Of a stretch of 64,000 bases of DNA, positions 56,918 to 64,000 are shown in pieces. The DNA lies in the IMG/VR virus record IMGVR_UViG_3300044213_000107, positions 62,001-126,000 of that record; one strand, given 5' to 3'. Under the pieces are notes generated by a model that searched no databases, had not been told where the DNA came from, and saw nothing but the letters and a program-made list of their open reading frames with translations. This stretch comes from a virus. Both the position numbers and the translations under genes were made by a program. How positions within the stretch are numbered: the stretch's first letter is position 1; the number at the start of each line of letters is the position of its first letter.

Positions 56918-56942
56918 AAAAAAGGCTCCGCAGAGCCTTTTA
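56918..56942 (-). terminator. Rho-independent terminator
   Basis: AAAGGCTCTGCGGAGCCTTT followed by T run, after the 307-residue gene; nearly the same sequence as the terminator at 20317. Confidence 0.75.
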
Positions 56943-56955
56943 AAATAGTAATTGA

Positions 56956-57879
56956 TTATGCTGGGATAAAATCAATACCAGTTCCGGCCAATACACCAGT
57001 TGTTGCTGGAGCGACGCCAACTAAACCAACAGTTTGTTGGAATGCGGTAATGTGTGCGGCTGCGGCTAACATAGCACCTTCAGTTGTAGCACCTGTTGCT
57101 AGTTGTGTAACATAAGGTAATGCTTGTGCTGGAGTTGGTGCAGTACCAACTACATTAGTATAAACATAGTTTACAAAACTTGCGTAATCACTTCCACCTG
57201 CGGCAGCGGCAAATACACTAGAACTTGCAATTGCTTGTGCTACTTGTGCGCTTGTTGAACCACTGTCTTCCATCTTGATGCCAAGACCTTCGTATGTAGT
57301 GTTAACCGTACCACCAAGACCTGCTTTAAGCAATGCATACACATCACCTGCGTGACCAGTAATGTCAAATGCAGTTGACTTGTCTGTGTAGTTAACACGT
57401 TGGTAGTTGTTTAAATTAAAACTTACCAATGTATCTAATGCACTTGTAACCTTAAGAATGTTATCTGCAGTATCATTTACTAAAGTATAGTCAGCACTTT
57501 TATCATTGAAAGTATATGTGTTTACTGCTGCAGTAGCGTCTGGAGTTACATTAACGATTGTTTGAACGATGCCGTTACCAACTGCACCTGTTCCAGCGGT
57601 GCCAAATCCTTTAATAGATCCACCTGTTCCAACGGCAGTTACAATTACTACATCGTTGTTTGCTGGTGCGGCTCCACCTAGGCTGGTTCCTGCAAGCGTG
57701 ATAGTGTCACCCAAGGCATAACCTGTGCCAAGATTTGCAGCTTCGATTGTGGTTGTATAAGCACCGTTTGTTTTTGTTACATCAAACTTAGCACCTGTGC
57801 CTGAACCTGATGTTGTGCCAGTTACGGCCGTGAAAGTTGAATTAATTGGGACTACCCCGATTGTTACTGTTGTTGTCAT
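56956..57879 (-). CDS. Gly/Thr/Ala-rich structural or secreted protein, DUF4214-like part
   Basis: 307 residues. Beta-rich N-half (GTGYALGDTITLAGTSLGG repeats resembling phage structural modules), then YASFVNYVYTNVVGTAPTPA, which recalls DUF4214-type repeats of bacterial surface or S-layer-like proteins. No signal peptide; C-terminus GVLAGTGIDFIPA. Strong AAGGAAA ribosome site and own terminator suggest abundant expression; a major decoration protein is possible. Confidence 0.55.
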   Translation of the reverse strand: MTTTVTIGVVPINSTFTAVTGTTSGSGTGAKFDVTKTNGAYTTTIEAANLGTGYALGDTITLAGTSLGGAAPANNDVVIVTAVGTGGSIKGFGTAGTGAVGNGIVQTIVNVTPDATAAVNTYTFNDKSADYTLVNDTADNILKVTSALDTLVSFNLNNYQRVNYTDKSTAFDITGHAGDVYALLKAGLGGTVNTTYEGLGIKMEDSGSTSAQVAQAIASSSVFAAAAGGSDYASFVNYVYTNVVGTAPTPAQALPYVTQLATGATTEGAMLAAAAHITAFQQTVGLVGVAPATTGVLAGTGIDFIPA

Positions 57880-57917
57880 TTTTTTCCTTTGTTGAATACA
57901 ATAATCTAATAGTATAT

Positions 57918-57923
57918 AGTATT
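57918..57923 (-). promoter_or_regulatory. Late promoter element
   Basis: TAAATA about 38 bases before ATG 57879, giving a normal leader with ribosome site. Confidence 0.5.
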
Positions 57924-57957
57924 TATACTGATATGAGCAAGTGATTTTTATACCGTT

Positions 57958-58212
57958 TTATTTGTCTAATCTGCGAAAGGTATCTTCGCAGACATAATCT
58001 GTACCTTTGGTTATAATGACATTATGATTACAACGGTATTCGCAGAGTCTATTACCGTGGTCGTCGATCCTTACGGATGTGATGTGGCAAGACTCTACTT
58101 CGGCTATAATTCCCGGAGGATTGATTGTGATATTAACCGATTTGGGTATTAGCGGGGCAACTGTGGTTGCGGTTACCGTTGCTACTAATATTAGTTTACT
58201 CGGCGTTTTCAT
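57958..58212 (-). CDS. Small secreted/membrane protein
   Basis: 84 residues from ATG 58212. MKTPSKLILVATVTATTVAP is a signal-like start; four Cys follow (ESCHIT, LCEYRCN, VCEDTF). Start chosen because a late element lies five bases before it. Confidence 0.55.
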   Translation of the reverse strand: MKTPSKLILVATVTATTVAPLIPKSVNITINPPGIIAEVESCHITSVRIDDHGNRLCEYRCNHNVIITKGTDYVCEDTFRRLDK

Positions 58213-58217
58213 AAATG

Positions 58218-58223
58218 TATTTA
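58218..58223 (-). promoter_or_regulatory. Late promoter element phased to a leaderless start
   Basis: TAAATA plus five bases then ATG 58212. Confidence 0.6.
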
Positions 58224-58267
58224 CAGCACGAATCACACAATGTTATCTGCTAATAAATCGCCATAAA

Positions 58268-58287
58268 AAAGAGCCTTTCGGCTCTTT
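58268..58287 (-). terminator. Rho-independent terminator
   Basis: AAAGAGCC-N4-GGCTCTTT followed by T run, after the outer-membrane-like gene. Confidence 0.7.
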
Positions 58288-58342
58288 AGTTCTGGTTACG
58301 AGTTCCAGTATCCACTCTATCGGTGTGGTCGGTTTTTATCTA

Positions 58343-58888
58343 TTAGAAACTAACAGCAATACCTAGTCCATATGCATTTTCAGTAATTGTTTGATAACTC
58401 TTACTTGCATTTAGATTAATGGCAAGACCTTTAGTAACCGGAATTGAATATGTACCCCAAGCAACTGATTGCTTTGGATTAGCATCATTCCAATTTACAC
58501 GAGTCTTAACACCAACGATAGCAAAACCAGGACCTGCTGGCATACCTGCGTTAACACCAACTACACCATAATCATACTTAGATGCTGGCTTACCTGATGG
58601 GCCGTTGTCATATCCATATCCAACATATGGCGTGAACATGCCAATTTTTTTACCAACTGTGGTTTCTAGGCTAGAAAATGTACCAGCACCATTATGATAA
58701 ATGCCTGTACGTCCTTGCAAACCTAGTTGAAGACCTGCTAGTTCTTTACCAGCACGAATATATTCGGCGGTAGAGATTGCTTTAGTTGTTGTGTCCTTGA
58801 CGTGGTCAACATCATACTCAACAAAGTTAGCAGCCATTGAAACCATTGCGGTCAAAGACATTAGTGTTGCAATTGCAATTTTTTTCAT
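58343..58888 (-). CDS. Outer-membrane beta-barrel-like protein
   Basis: 181 residues. Signal peptide MKKIAIATLMSLTAMVSMAA, alternating beta strands with aromatic ends (FTPYVGYGYDNG; YDYGVVGVNAG) and a C-terminal Phe, as in 8-strand porin-like barrels. May alter the receptor surface to block superinfection. AAGGAAA ribosome site. Confidence 0.7.
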   Translation of the reverse strand: MKKIAIATLMSLTAMVSMAANFVEYDVDHVKDTTTKAISTAEYIRAGKELAGLQLGLQGRTGIYHNGAGTFSSLETTVGKKIGMFTPYVGYGYDNGPSGKPASKYDYGVVGVNAGMPAGPGFAIVGVKTRVNWNDANPKQSVAWGTYSIPVTKGLAINLNASKSYQTITENAYGLGIAVSF

Positions 58889-58962
58889 TTTTGTATTTCC
58901 TTTATTAAATGATTGCTTAGATCATATTATATATTTATGTAAAAGCAAGGTCAAGAATTATA

Positions 58963-59265
58963 TTATATGTTTTTGCCCAATTTGATTAAATGTGCCTCAT
59001 CACCAACTCCAACTACGCAAGCAACACTATCATTATACTCTATCATAGTCCAACTGTGAGTCGTTGGATTTGTAGTTAAAATGTATTTTGAATTATCACC
59101 TGCGCCACGCCAAAATGGTTGTTCTTGAAATTCGCTGGATACGTATTCGATAACCGTTTTCAAACTACTACAAACAACTGGTTTTTCTGCTTTATAAACT
59201 TGGGCGTTGGCTACAAGACTGGTTAAGGCTAATAGGAACGCTACCGAGATTTTCCACATAGCCAC
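58963..59265 (-). CDS. Small secreted protein
   Basis: 100 residues. Signal peptide (ISVAFLLALTSLVANA), two Cys (PVVCSSL; SVACVVG) probably bonded. Similar small periplasmic proteins are frequent in aquatic phages. GGAG ribosome site and late element. Confidence 0.65.
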   Translation of the reverse strand: MAMWKISVAFLLALTSLVANAQVYKAEKPVVCSSLKTVIEYVSSEFQEQPFWRGAGDNSKYILTTNPTTHSWTMIEYNDSVACVVGVGDEAHLIKLGKNI

Positions 59266-59280
59266 TCCTTAAAATAGTAT

Positions 59281-59454
59281 TTAGTGCCCAGGCCAGGAGA
59301 ACCAACTATATTTTTGTAATTGACGTATTACTTCGTCTTCGTTTTCTCTAAATTCTTTTGCAGCCAGCTCAACAAATACTACCCAACTATTAGCATAATC
59401 ATCACAGCCTTGTTGCCATTGTTGGTACATATCACGGACTACGTATTCATTCAT
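59281..59454 (-). CDS. Small hypothetical protein
   Basis: 57 residues (MNEYVVRDMYQQWQQGCDDY...), acidic, ending LQKYSWFSWPGH. ATGA-type overlap with the upstream gene. Confidence 0.6.
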   Translation of the reverse strand: MNEYVVRDMYQQWQQGCDDYANSWVVFVELAAKEFRENEDEVIRQLQKYSWFSWPGH

Positions 59455-59603
59455 TGAGTGGGTGTTTGTTTAGATTGTGCGGGTTCAGTGGGTTTGGTAG
59501 CAGCTTTGGTTTCTTTGAGTAGGCGTGTGGCAGCAGGACTAGAACGATGTACAACAGGTGCAGGTGTGTGTTTCGGGGCGGGATTGCGTTTGAACCAACT
59601 CAT
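59451..59603 (-). CDS. Small Pro/Ala/Lys-rich protein
   Basis: 50 residues (MSWFKRNPAPKHTPAPVVHR...), disordered and basic. AGAGAG ribosome site. Unknown role. Confidence 0.55.
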   Translation of the reverse strand: MSWFKRNPAPKHTPAPVVHRSSPAATRLLKETKAATKPTEPAQSKQTPTQ

Positions 59604-59658
59604 GTTTTCTCTCTATATAAAATATTTACAGAGAAAACAATAAATTTATATGCCCAGT

Positions 59659-59964
59659 TTAACCTCGTTCACATACCACGGTATAAAAACTATCTAGTTC
59701 TCCACCAAATTTTCCCATTAGATGTTCAGCAATATCCCTGCACAATTTGTAATTTTCTTGTGCTGCCGAAGCCAAAAACTCGTCATGAAACCGGCGCCAG
59801 TAATCGAGCATTTCTATTTCTTTTGTGGGTATCCTTGCAGTCTCAACTACACAATAGGGTTCTAAGGATTGTCCATTTTCTGCAACTATTGTTTCTAGTT
59901 TAAAAATAGTAAATTGCCCATCTAACTCAGATGGCAACATAGACTTATCAAATATAATATTCAT
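59659..59964 (-). CDS. Hypothetical protein
   Basis: 101 residues from ATG 59964 (ATGA overlap with the exonuclease). Segment YWRRFHDEFLASAAQENYKL helical. No family recognised. Confidence 0.6.
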   Translation of the reverse strand: MNIIFDKSMLPSELDGQFTIFKLETIVAENGQSLEPYCVVETARIPTKEIEMLDYWRRFHDEFLASAAQENYKLCRDIAEHLMGKFGGELDSFYTVVCERG

Positions 59965-60497
59965 TGTTTTTGTATTCCTAATTTGCGATAAACCTGTTGA
60001 ACTGCAATGGCTTGGCTTACACAATCTTCTAAAGCGTTATGCAGTCCTGCTTTGCCTTTGACCCTAGGATCACCGTGCACACCAAACAAGGTGCGACTAT
60101 CACGTATTTGCCAAAACTGCCAGGGTGTGGGCCAGCCATATTGACGATATAGGTTTTCTAAGATGGCAATATCAAACACCGGACCTTGTGCCCAAATATT
60201 ATTTACACCAACTAAAAATCTGTTCAATTGACGATACATTTCCTCTACAGGAACGCGACCTTCGGTGCCCAGTGCTTCTTCGCGAACGTCATCGGCTTGG
60301 TCCATCCACCAACGAACAGTATCATCTTGTACTTCACGACCACGAGCAATCTGCTCATCCACATCCGGTCTAATGTATAAACCAGGTCCAGGGTCAGTTA
60401 AAGTAAAAGGATTAAATTTAACTGCGCCCAGTGTAAGTATAACACACTCTGGGCGAGTTCCTAAGGTTTCTAAATCAAGCATACAATCTTGTGTCAT
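59961..60497 (-). CDS. DEDD 3'-5' exonuclease (Rv2179c/DexA-like)
   Basis: 178 residues. CMLDLETLGT (DxE), NIWAQGPVFDIAILEN (second Asp), and HNALEDCVSQA (H-x4-D) complete DEDDh. Family members degrade RNA or single-stranded DNA. A perfect promoter is placed so the mRNA is leaderless. Confidence 0.85.
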   Translation of the reverse strand: MTQDCMLDLETLGTRPECVILTLGAVKFNPFTLTDPGPGLYIRPDVDEQIARGREVQDDTVRWWMDQADDVREEALGTEGRVPVEEMYRQLNRFLVGVNNIWAQGPVFDIAILENLYRQYGWPTPWQFWQIRDSRTLFGVHGDPRVKGKAGLHNALEDCVSQAIAVQQVYRKLGIQKQ

Positions 60498-60503
60498 GCT
60501 TGT

Positions 60504-60532
60504 ATTATACTGGGTTTTTATTTAGTTGTCAA
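60504..60532 (-). promoter_or_regulatory. Perfect consensus promoter phased to a leaderless start
   Basis: TTGACA 60527-60532, N17, TATAAT 60504-60509, six bases, ATG 60497. Confidence 0.85.
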
Positions 60533-60994
60533 GACTTTCATAGTCTCAGCTGCAGCCACTCGCTTACGCAAACTGGTTGAACTAAAACTATGATCTCGAC
60601 CATTGAATACAATATCAATATTTCGTTTCCAACAGGCTTCATCGCCTGAGAATTGTTTACCTTCGTACTCAACACCCAAAATTCTAACATCAACAGGAAG
60701 GATCAGCAACAAGTCTATCAAATCCTGTTCGGTTGAATATACCACAACTTCGTCCACATAACGGCAAGCCGACAATTGGATTTGTCGCTCAACAATACTT
60801 TGGATTGGTTTGTTTTTGGTATCGGGACGATCGATTGTTGGATCTGTTTGCAATCCGGCAATCAAGTAATCGCAGTGATTTTTAGCGTCCGACAACATAG
60901 CTACATGCCCAGCATGCAGCATATCAAAAGTGCTAAAAGTTATGCCAATTTTTTTACCATCAGCTTTAAGTTTTTTTACATGATTAAATATCAT
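60518..60994 (-). CDS. Cytidylyltransferase-like nucleotidyltransferase
   Basis: 158 residues. GITFSTFDMLHAGHVAMLSD (HxGH) and SIVERQIQLSACRYVDEVV, then FSSTSLRKRV (an xSSTxLR-type end) define the TagD/RfaE family that activates a phosphate (glycerol-3-P, heptose-1-P or similar) with CTP or ATP. Could feed envelope or lipid synthesis. Confidence 0.85.
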   Translation of the reverse strand: MIFNHVKKLKADGKKIGITFSTFDMLHAGHVAMLSDAKNHCDYLIAGLQTDPTIDRPDTKNKPIQSIVERQIQLSACRYVDEVVVYSTEQDLIDLLLILPVDVRILGVEYEGKQFSGDEACWKRNIDIVFNGRDHSFSSTSLRKRVAAAETMKVLTTK

Positions 60995-61400
60995 AATACT
61001 TCCTATTATCTTTTAATGTATTTTTTGCATAGTATGCAATGTATGCTTGTTCAAATGAATTGGTTGGTATAGTTGTATAGTCTTCATCTGATTCAATTTT
61101 TTTTATAATTTCTTTTACTTTAGACCAAGAATGGTATGCTTTATTTTTACTCATAAATTGATTCCAAAATTCCATCAAACCAACCGTGTCTATGTCTGTA
61201 TCAACATCTAAAAACTTTTTAATTTTTATTAACTCATCTATTAATGATTGAAAATTAAAAAAATTATTCATTTTTACATGTATACATTCCATGCTTGAAT
61301 CCATCCACTCATTAATAAATTTACAATGCGGCGATGCATTTATGAACCAATAGAGCTGAGTTGCCACTTCAAATGTAGTATAATTTTTTTTTATCTCCAC
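60984..61400 (-). CDS. 3' part of a frame-split gene (or separate GTG-started gene)
   Basis: 138 residues from GTG 61400. The start lies on the A9 run where the upstream frame ends. Helical, no motif (DTDIDTVGLMEFWNQFMSKN). Removing one A would fuse it to the preceding frame. Confidence 0.5.
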   Translation of the reverse strand: MEIKKNYTTFEVATQLYWFINASPHCKFINEWMDSSMECIHVKMNNFFNFQSLIDELIKIKKFLDVDTDIDTVGLMEFWNQFMSKNKAYHSWSKVKEIIKKIESDEDYTTIPTNSFEQAYIAYYAKNTLKDNRKYYDI

Positions 61401-61830
61401 AATTTTGAATAAAACTATCTACAAATGATTTGCTAATTTTTATAAATTTTTCTTGAGTGTTTATCTCTAAAGTGTCTAAATCTATATTATTATCATTGAC
61501 AGTATACCATGTATTGTATTCTAACAAGTATTCCGTGTCTACGTCTATTCGTATTAAACCATAGATTGGGAAATCGACAATATTATCCGACTTATAAATT
61601 TTTTTATACTCGTCACTAACAAAATGCGAAGCAGATTTATGATATGCAACAGTGTTCTTTGAACGTTGATAATCTAAATTATTGAAAGCATTATGACTAG
61701 AACCAACTTCTGTTAGTGGATTGAATGCTTTAGCACTTGGTAACTCCAACAAAAATCGATTTATCAGGTAATCTAAAAAAATGCCATGAGATCCAGGATA
61801 GTAATCAATTTGAAGTTGAGAAAACCTCAT
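61369..61830 (-). CDS. 5' part of a frame-split hypothetical gene
   Basis: 153 residues. YPGSHGIFLDYLINRFLL resembles the GG-loop start of the gene at 24168; then NPLTEVGSSHNAF and AYHKSASHFVSDEY. Ends in the A9 run (GAT AAA AAA AAA), then a stop 15 bases later. Start overlaps the ClpS stop. Confidence 0.55.
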   Translation of the reverse strand: MRFSQLQIDYYPGSHGIFLDYLINRFLLELPSAKAFNPLTEVGSSHNAFNNLDYQRSKNTVAYHKSASHFVSDEYKKIYKSDNIVDFPIYGLIRIDVDTEYLLEYNTWYTVNDNNIDLDTLEINTQEKFIKISKSFVDSFIQNCGDKKKLYYI

Positions 61831-62144
61831 TAACTATCCTGTTCCAATTTAATTTGTAAAGGGAACCCGTTATTTCGAGCAAGTAGCGTTGCTTCGACAC
61901 CTTTTTGCTCAGCTAACTCAAAAGGCAAAGTAATAACCACTGCAGAACCTTCTTCGTGTATTTTCATAGTTAACTCAACTGCAGTTTCTTCGGTGTGATC
62001 AAAAATAGTTTTAAGAGATTCAACTACAAATTCCATGGTTGTTTGGTTATCATTTAGATAAATGACATTAAACAATTTTGGAGGTGCAAGATCTAATTTT
62101 GGTTCAATACAAGTACGAGTCAAAGTTTCTGTGTTAGTTGTCAT
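61830..62144 (-). CDS. clpS: Clp protease adaptor ClpS
   Basis: 104 residues. LFNVIYLNDNQTTMEFVVESL is the core of ClpS, with the Asn-Asp and Met of the N-degron pocket; TMKIHEEGSAVVITLPFELAE and ATLLARNNGFPLQIKLE complete the fold. Host ClpS delivers N-degron substrates to ClpA; no clpA is in the window, so it would use host ClpA or redirect it. Confidence 0.9.
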   Translation of the reverse strand: MTTNTETLTRTCIEPKLDLAPPKLFNVIYLNDNQTTMEFVVESLKTIFDHTEETAVELTMKIHEEGSAVVITLPFELAEQKGVEATLLARNNGFPLQIKLEQDS

Positions 62145-62201
62145 AATTTGTCTTTAAGTTAGAAAGGGGAGTTGCCTCCCCTTATTATACTGCAACCTAG
62201 A

Positions 62202-62642
62202 TTATTTTGCAAATGTTATTGCAATTTTTTTAGGTTTGTCTTCTTCTGGAACTACTTGTTCAAGAGCAATAGCCAAAATACCATTTTTAACTGTTGCACC
62301 ACGAACTTCAATGTGTTCGGCTAAAGGGAATGTGCGCACAAAATTGCGAGCCGAAATACCTTTGTGTAGATATTCTACATCATCGCGTTTTGCTTGCTCA
62401 CCTTTAACTGTAAGCACATTTTCTTTGAGTTCTACGTCAATTTCACTTTCGTTAAAACCAGCGACTGCAACTTCGATTACATAATGTGTGTCATCAATTT
62501 TGACTACATTATGTGGTGGATAATTGCCGTCTGTTTTGCTGTTTGCAAAAGTGCGATTTAACTGCTCAAACAAGTTGTCAAAGCCAATGGCATGACGGTG
62601 TAAAGAGGGTAAATCAATCGTGTGAAGTGTAAAATTTGTCAT
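62202..62642 (-). CDS. Small heat-shock protein Hsp20
   Basis: 146 residues from ATG 62642 (GGAG ribosome site). Alpha-crystallin domain: HYVIEVAVAGFNESEIDVELKE, LTVKGEQAKRD, RNFVRTFPLAEHIEVRGATVKNGILAIAL (A-x-x-x-N-G-x-L), and a KKIAITF end (IxI-like). Holds unfolding proteins. Hsp20 genes are common in T4-like cyanophages. Confidence 0.93.
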   Translation of the reverse strand: MTNFTLHTIDLPSLHRHAIGFDNLFEQLNRTFANSKTDGNYPPHNVVKIDDTHYVIEVAVAGFNESEIDVELKENVLTVKGEQAKRDDVEYLHKGISARNFVRTFPLAEHIEVRGATVKNGILAIALEQVVPEEDKPKKIAITFAK

Positions 62643-62733
62643 TTTTGTTTCTCCTTTATAAGCAAGTTTTATGACTAAGTTGTGTAGCCCACTATTGGCA
62701 CTACACATTTATTTATTATACACAGAAAAAATC

Positions 62734-62973
62734 TTAATACAATCTTTTTGGTAAACTATCTGCTTCGATTTTCTTTTGCCAGCGACGCTTGGCTTGACTA
62801 CGTGCTTTTTTACGAGCAGTAGTGGGTTTTTCGTAAAATTCTTTTTCACGAAGTTCTTGTATTAATCCAGTTTCTTGGATTTTCTTTTTAAATTTGCGCA
62901 GGGCTTTTTCTACGTTATCGTAGCTAACGTAAACTGTTAGACCTCGTTTGCGACTTCTATTATCGTATGTCAT
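62734..62973 (-). CDS. rpsU: Ribosomal protein bS21
   Basis: 79 residues. ALRKFKKKIQETGLIQELRE and KEFYEKPTTARKKARSQAKR match bS21; the FYEKPT block is diagnostic. bS21 sits near the anti-Shine-Dalgarno of 16S rRNA and affects initiation. The N-terminus (MTYDNRSRKRGLTVYVS) differs from bacterial forms. One base after clpX. Confidence 0.95.
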   Translation of the reverse strand: MTYDNRSRKRGLTVYVSYDNVEKALRKFKKKIQETGLIQELREKEFYEKPTTARKKARSQAKRRWQKKIEADSLPKRLY

Positions 62974-62974
62974 A

Positions 62975-64000
62975 TTATGTGTAAATTGGTTCAGTTTTAT
63001 ATTTAACTGTTTCAGCAGTTATTTGTATTTTTTTATAGCCGGCTTGTTTAATTTCGGATATTTTATACAAAAATGGTTGTAAAGTTCTCTCTATGATGCT
63101 TTTTAATGCTCTAGCACCTATTTTCATGCTTGCAGCTTCTTCCGCAATGGTTTTTACAGCTTCTGGTGTAAATTCTAATGCAACCGAGTCTGCTTCAAAA
63201 TAAAACTGCATTTGTTTAATTAAATTGTTTTTTGGTTTAATCAGTATACTAACAAAATCATCTAGAGTTAATTTATTTACAGAAACCAAAACAGGAAATC
63301 TACCTACAAATTCAGGAATCATTCCATACTGTATAAAATCTTCCCAGTCAGCGGTGTCAGAAGTTTTTATGTTATTAGTAGTTGATCTAAACCCTATGCC
63401 GGTTCCGCGGCATCGTTGTTCTATAATTCGATCTAGATCACTAAATGCTCCACTGGCTATAAACAGTATGTTTGTTGTATCTATATCAATTTGGTCCAAG
63501 CTAGGATGTTTTTTGTTATTGCCAATTGGTACTCTGCATACTGTACCTTCAACTAGTTTTAATAGTGCCTGTTGTACACCCTCACCACTAACATCTCGAG
63601 TAATACTAGGCCCTTCGCTTTTACGGCCAATTTTATCTATTTCATCTAAAAATACAATTCCGCGTTGGCATGCTTCTACATCGTAATCTGCTTCAGCAAA
63701 TAAACGAGCAATCATGGTATCTACATCATCGCCAACATACCCCGACTCGGTTAATGTTGTTGCATCGGCAATAACAAACGGTACATTCAAGTATCGTGCA
63801 ATAGTTCGTGCTAATAATGTTTTCCCTGATCCAGTTGAACCAAATAACAATATATTACTTTTTTCTAATTCTACACGACTGTTAAAAAATACACGTTTAT
63901 AATGATTTGTGACCCCGACACTCAATGCTATTTTTGCAGCATCTTGGCCAATTACGTATAAATCTAAAAACTGTTTTATCTTAACAGGATCTAATGCTCG
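62975..64000 (-). CDS. clpX: ATP-dependent Clp protease ATPase subunit ClpX (5' end beyond window)
   Basis: At least 341 residues; the frame stays open to the right edge, where it reads DPVKIKQFLDLYVIGQDAAK, a standard ClpX start region. Walker A GSTGSGKTLLAR, Walker B GIVFLDEIDK, EGTVCRVP, QRCRGTGIGF (position of the RKH/IGF region: IGF present) and sensor-2 IGARALKSIIER. The GVGS-type loop and tag-binding parts could engage the LAA end of the tmRNA tag. Whether the N-terminal zinc domain is present cannot be seen. Confidence 0.93.
   Translation of the reverse strand, partial: RALDPVKIKQFLDLYVIGQDAAKIALSVGVTNHYKRVFFNSRVELEKSNILLFGSTGSGKTLLARTIARYLNVPFVIADATTLTESGYVGDDVDTMIARLFAEADYDVEACQRGIVFLDEIDKIGRKSEGPSITRDVSGEGVQQALLKLVEGTVCRVPIGNNKKHPSLDQIDIDTTNILFIASGAFSDLDRIIEQRCRGTGIGFRSTTNNIKTSDTADWEDFIQYGMIPEFVGRFPVLVSVNKLTLDDFVSILIKPKNNLIKQMQFYFEADSVALEFTPEAVKTIAEEAASMKIGARALKSIIERTLQPFLYKISEIKQAGYKKIQITAETVKYKTEPIYT

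Noticed and set aside
63225-63686. Plus-strand open frame of 153 codons opposite clpX
   Set aside because: Antisense to conserved ClpX motifs; low-complexity Ser/Pro translation typical of a shadow frame.
1-64000. Search for tRNA genes, rRNA, insertion sequences, integrase or att sites
   Set aside because: None could be recognised by eye; the homing endonuclease is the only mobile element I can support.

Overview
The window looks like part of a large, AT-rich, tailed-phage genome (T4-like late expression). Evidence: nearly all genes lie on the minus strand with tiny or overlapping gaps; tail-fibre-type structural genes; many short unknown ORFs; a homing endonuclease; T4-late-type TAAATA promoter elements; and a big load of host-derived metabolic genes. 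A betaproteobacterial, probably aquatic, host is inferred from a DUF3579-like gene, a phasin-like gene, and a permuted tmRNA whose tag (ANDSLFALAA) resembles betaproteobacterial tags. No capsid, portal, terminase or polymerase gene is in the window, so the phage assignment rests on the features above.

Layout. 1-4.9 kb: fibre/adhesin structural genes, the first cut by the window edge. 4.9-9.1 kb: ErpA-type Fe-S carrier, superoxide dismutase, translation factor IF-1, unknown genes, UV-damage endonuclease. 9.2-11.4 kb: PP-loop asparagine-synthase-like protein next to a radical SAM protein. 11.5-24 kb: early-type accessory region of short genes behind strong TTGACA-N17-TATAAT promoters; its core (13.9-19.0 kb) is an array of about 17 small proteins, most ending in the shared tail L[RK]W[ST]; it also holds a DNA ligase, a phosphoesterase and a SWIM zinc-finger protein. 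24-27 kb: rubredoxin, rubrerythrin, a second radical SAM protein and a permuted two-piece tmRNA. 27-36 kb: alpha/beta hydrolase, cupin, two proteins with MR..E..LES starts (one with repeated VAE linkers), fatty-acid desaturase, entericidin-like lipoprotein, amidoligase-like protein. 36-43 kb: DUF3579-like protein, malonyl-CoA-decarboxylase-like protein, secreted nuclease, ClpP, SprT-like protease, lipoproteins, phasin. 43-51 kb: two paralogous glycosyltransferase-like genes on the plus strand, fibre protein, amidinotransferase, 2OG oxygenase, nucleotide-sugar dehydrogenase, Tat-signal LysM/GH19 lysin. 51-57 kb: glycosyltransferases, D,D-peptidase, homing endonuclease, ATP-grasp ligase and a PlcP-like phosphoesterase. 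57-64 kb: secreted/outer-membrane-like proteins, DEDD exonuclease, nucleotidyltransferase, ClpS, Hsp20, ribosomal protein bS21 and ClpX (cut by the window end).

How the parts may work together. Three themes stand out. (1) Translation and protein quality control: IF-1, bS21, tmRNA, ClpX, ClpP, ClpS and Hsp20 are all carried. Promoters of two classes are placed so that the predicted transcription start falls on or within a few bases of the A of ATG in many genes, which implies widespread leaderless mRNAs. (2) Lipid and envelope remodelling: PlcP-like phosphoesterase plus Agt/MgtA-like glycosyltransferase, desaturase, malonyl-CoA-decarboxylase-like protein, phasin. (3) Oxidative and DNA stress: SOD, rubrerythrin plus rubredoxin, ErpA, UvsE, DNA ligase. 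Functions are read from sequence motifs by eye; no database search was possible.
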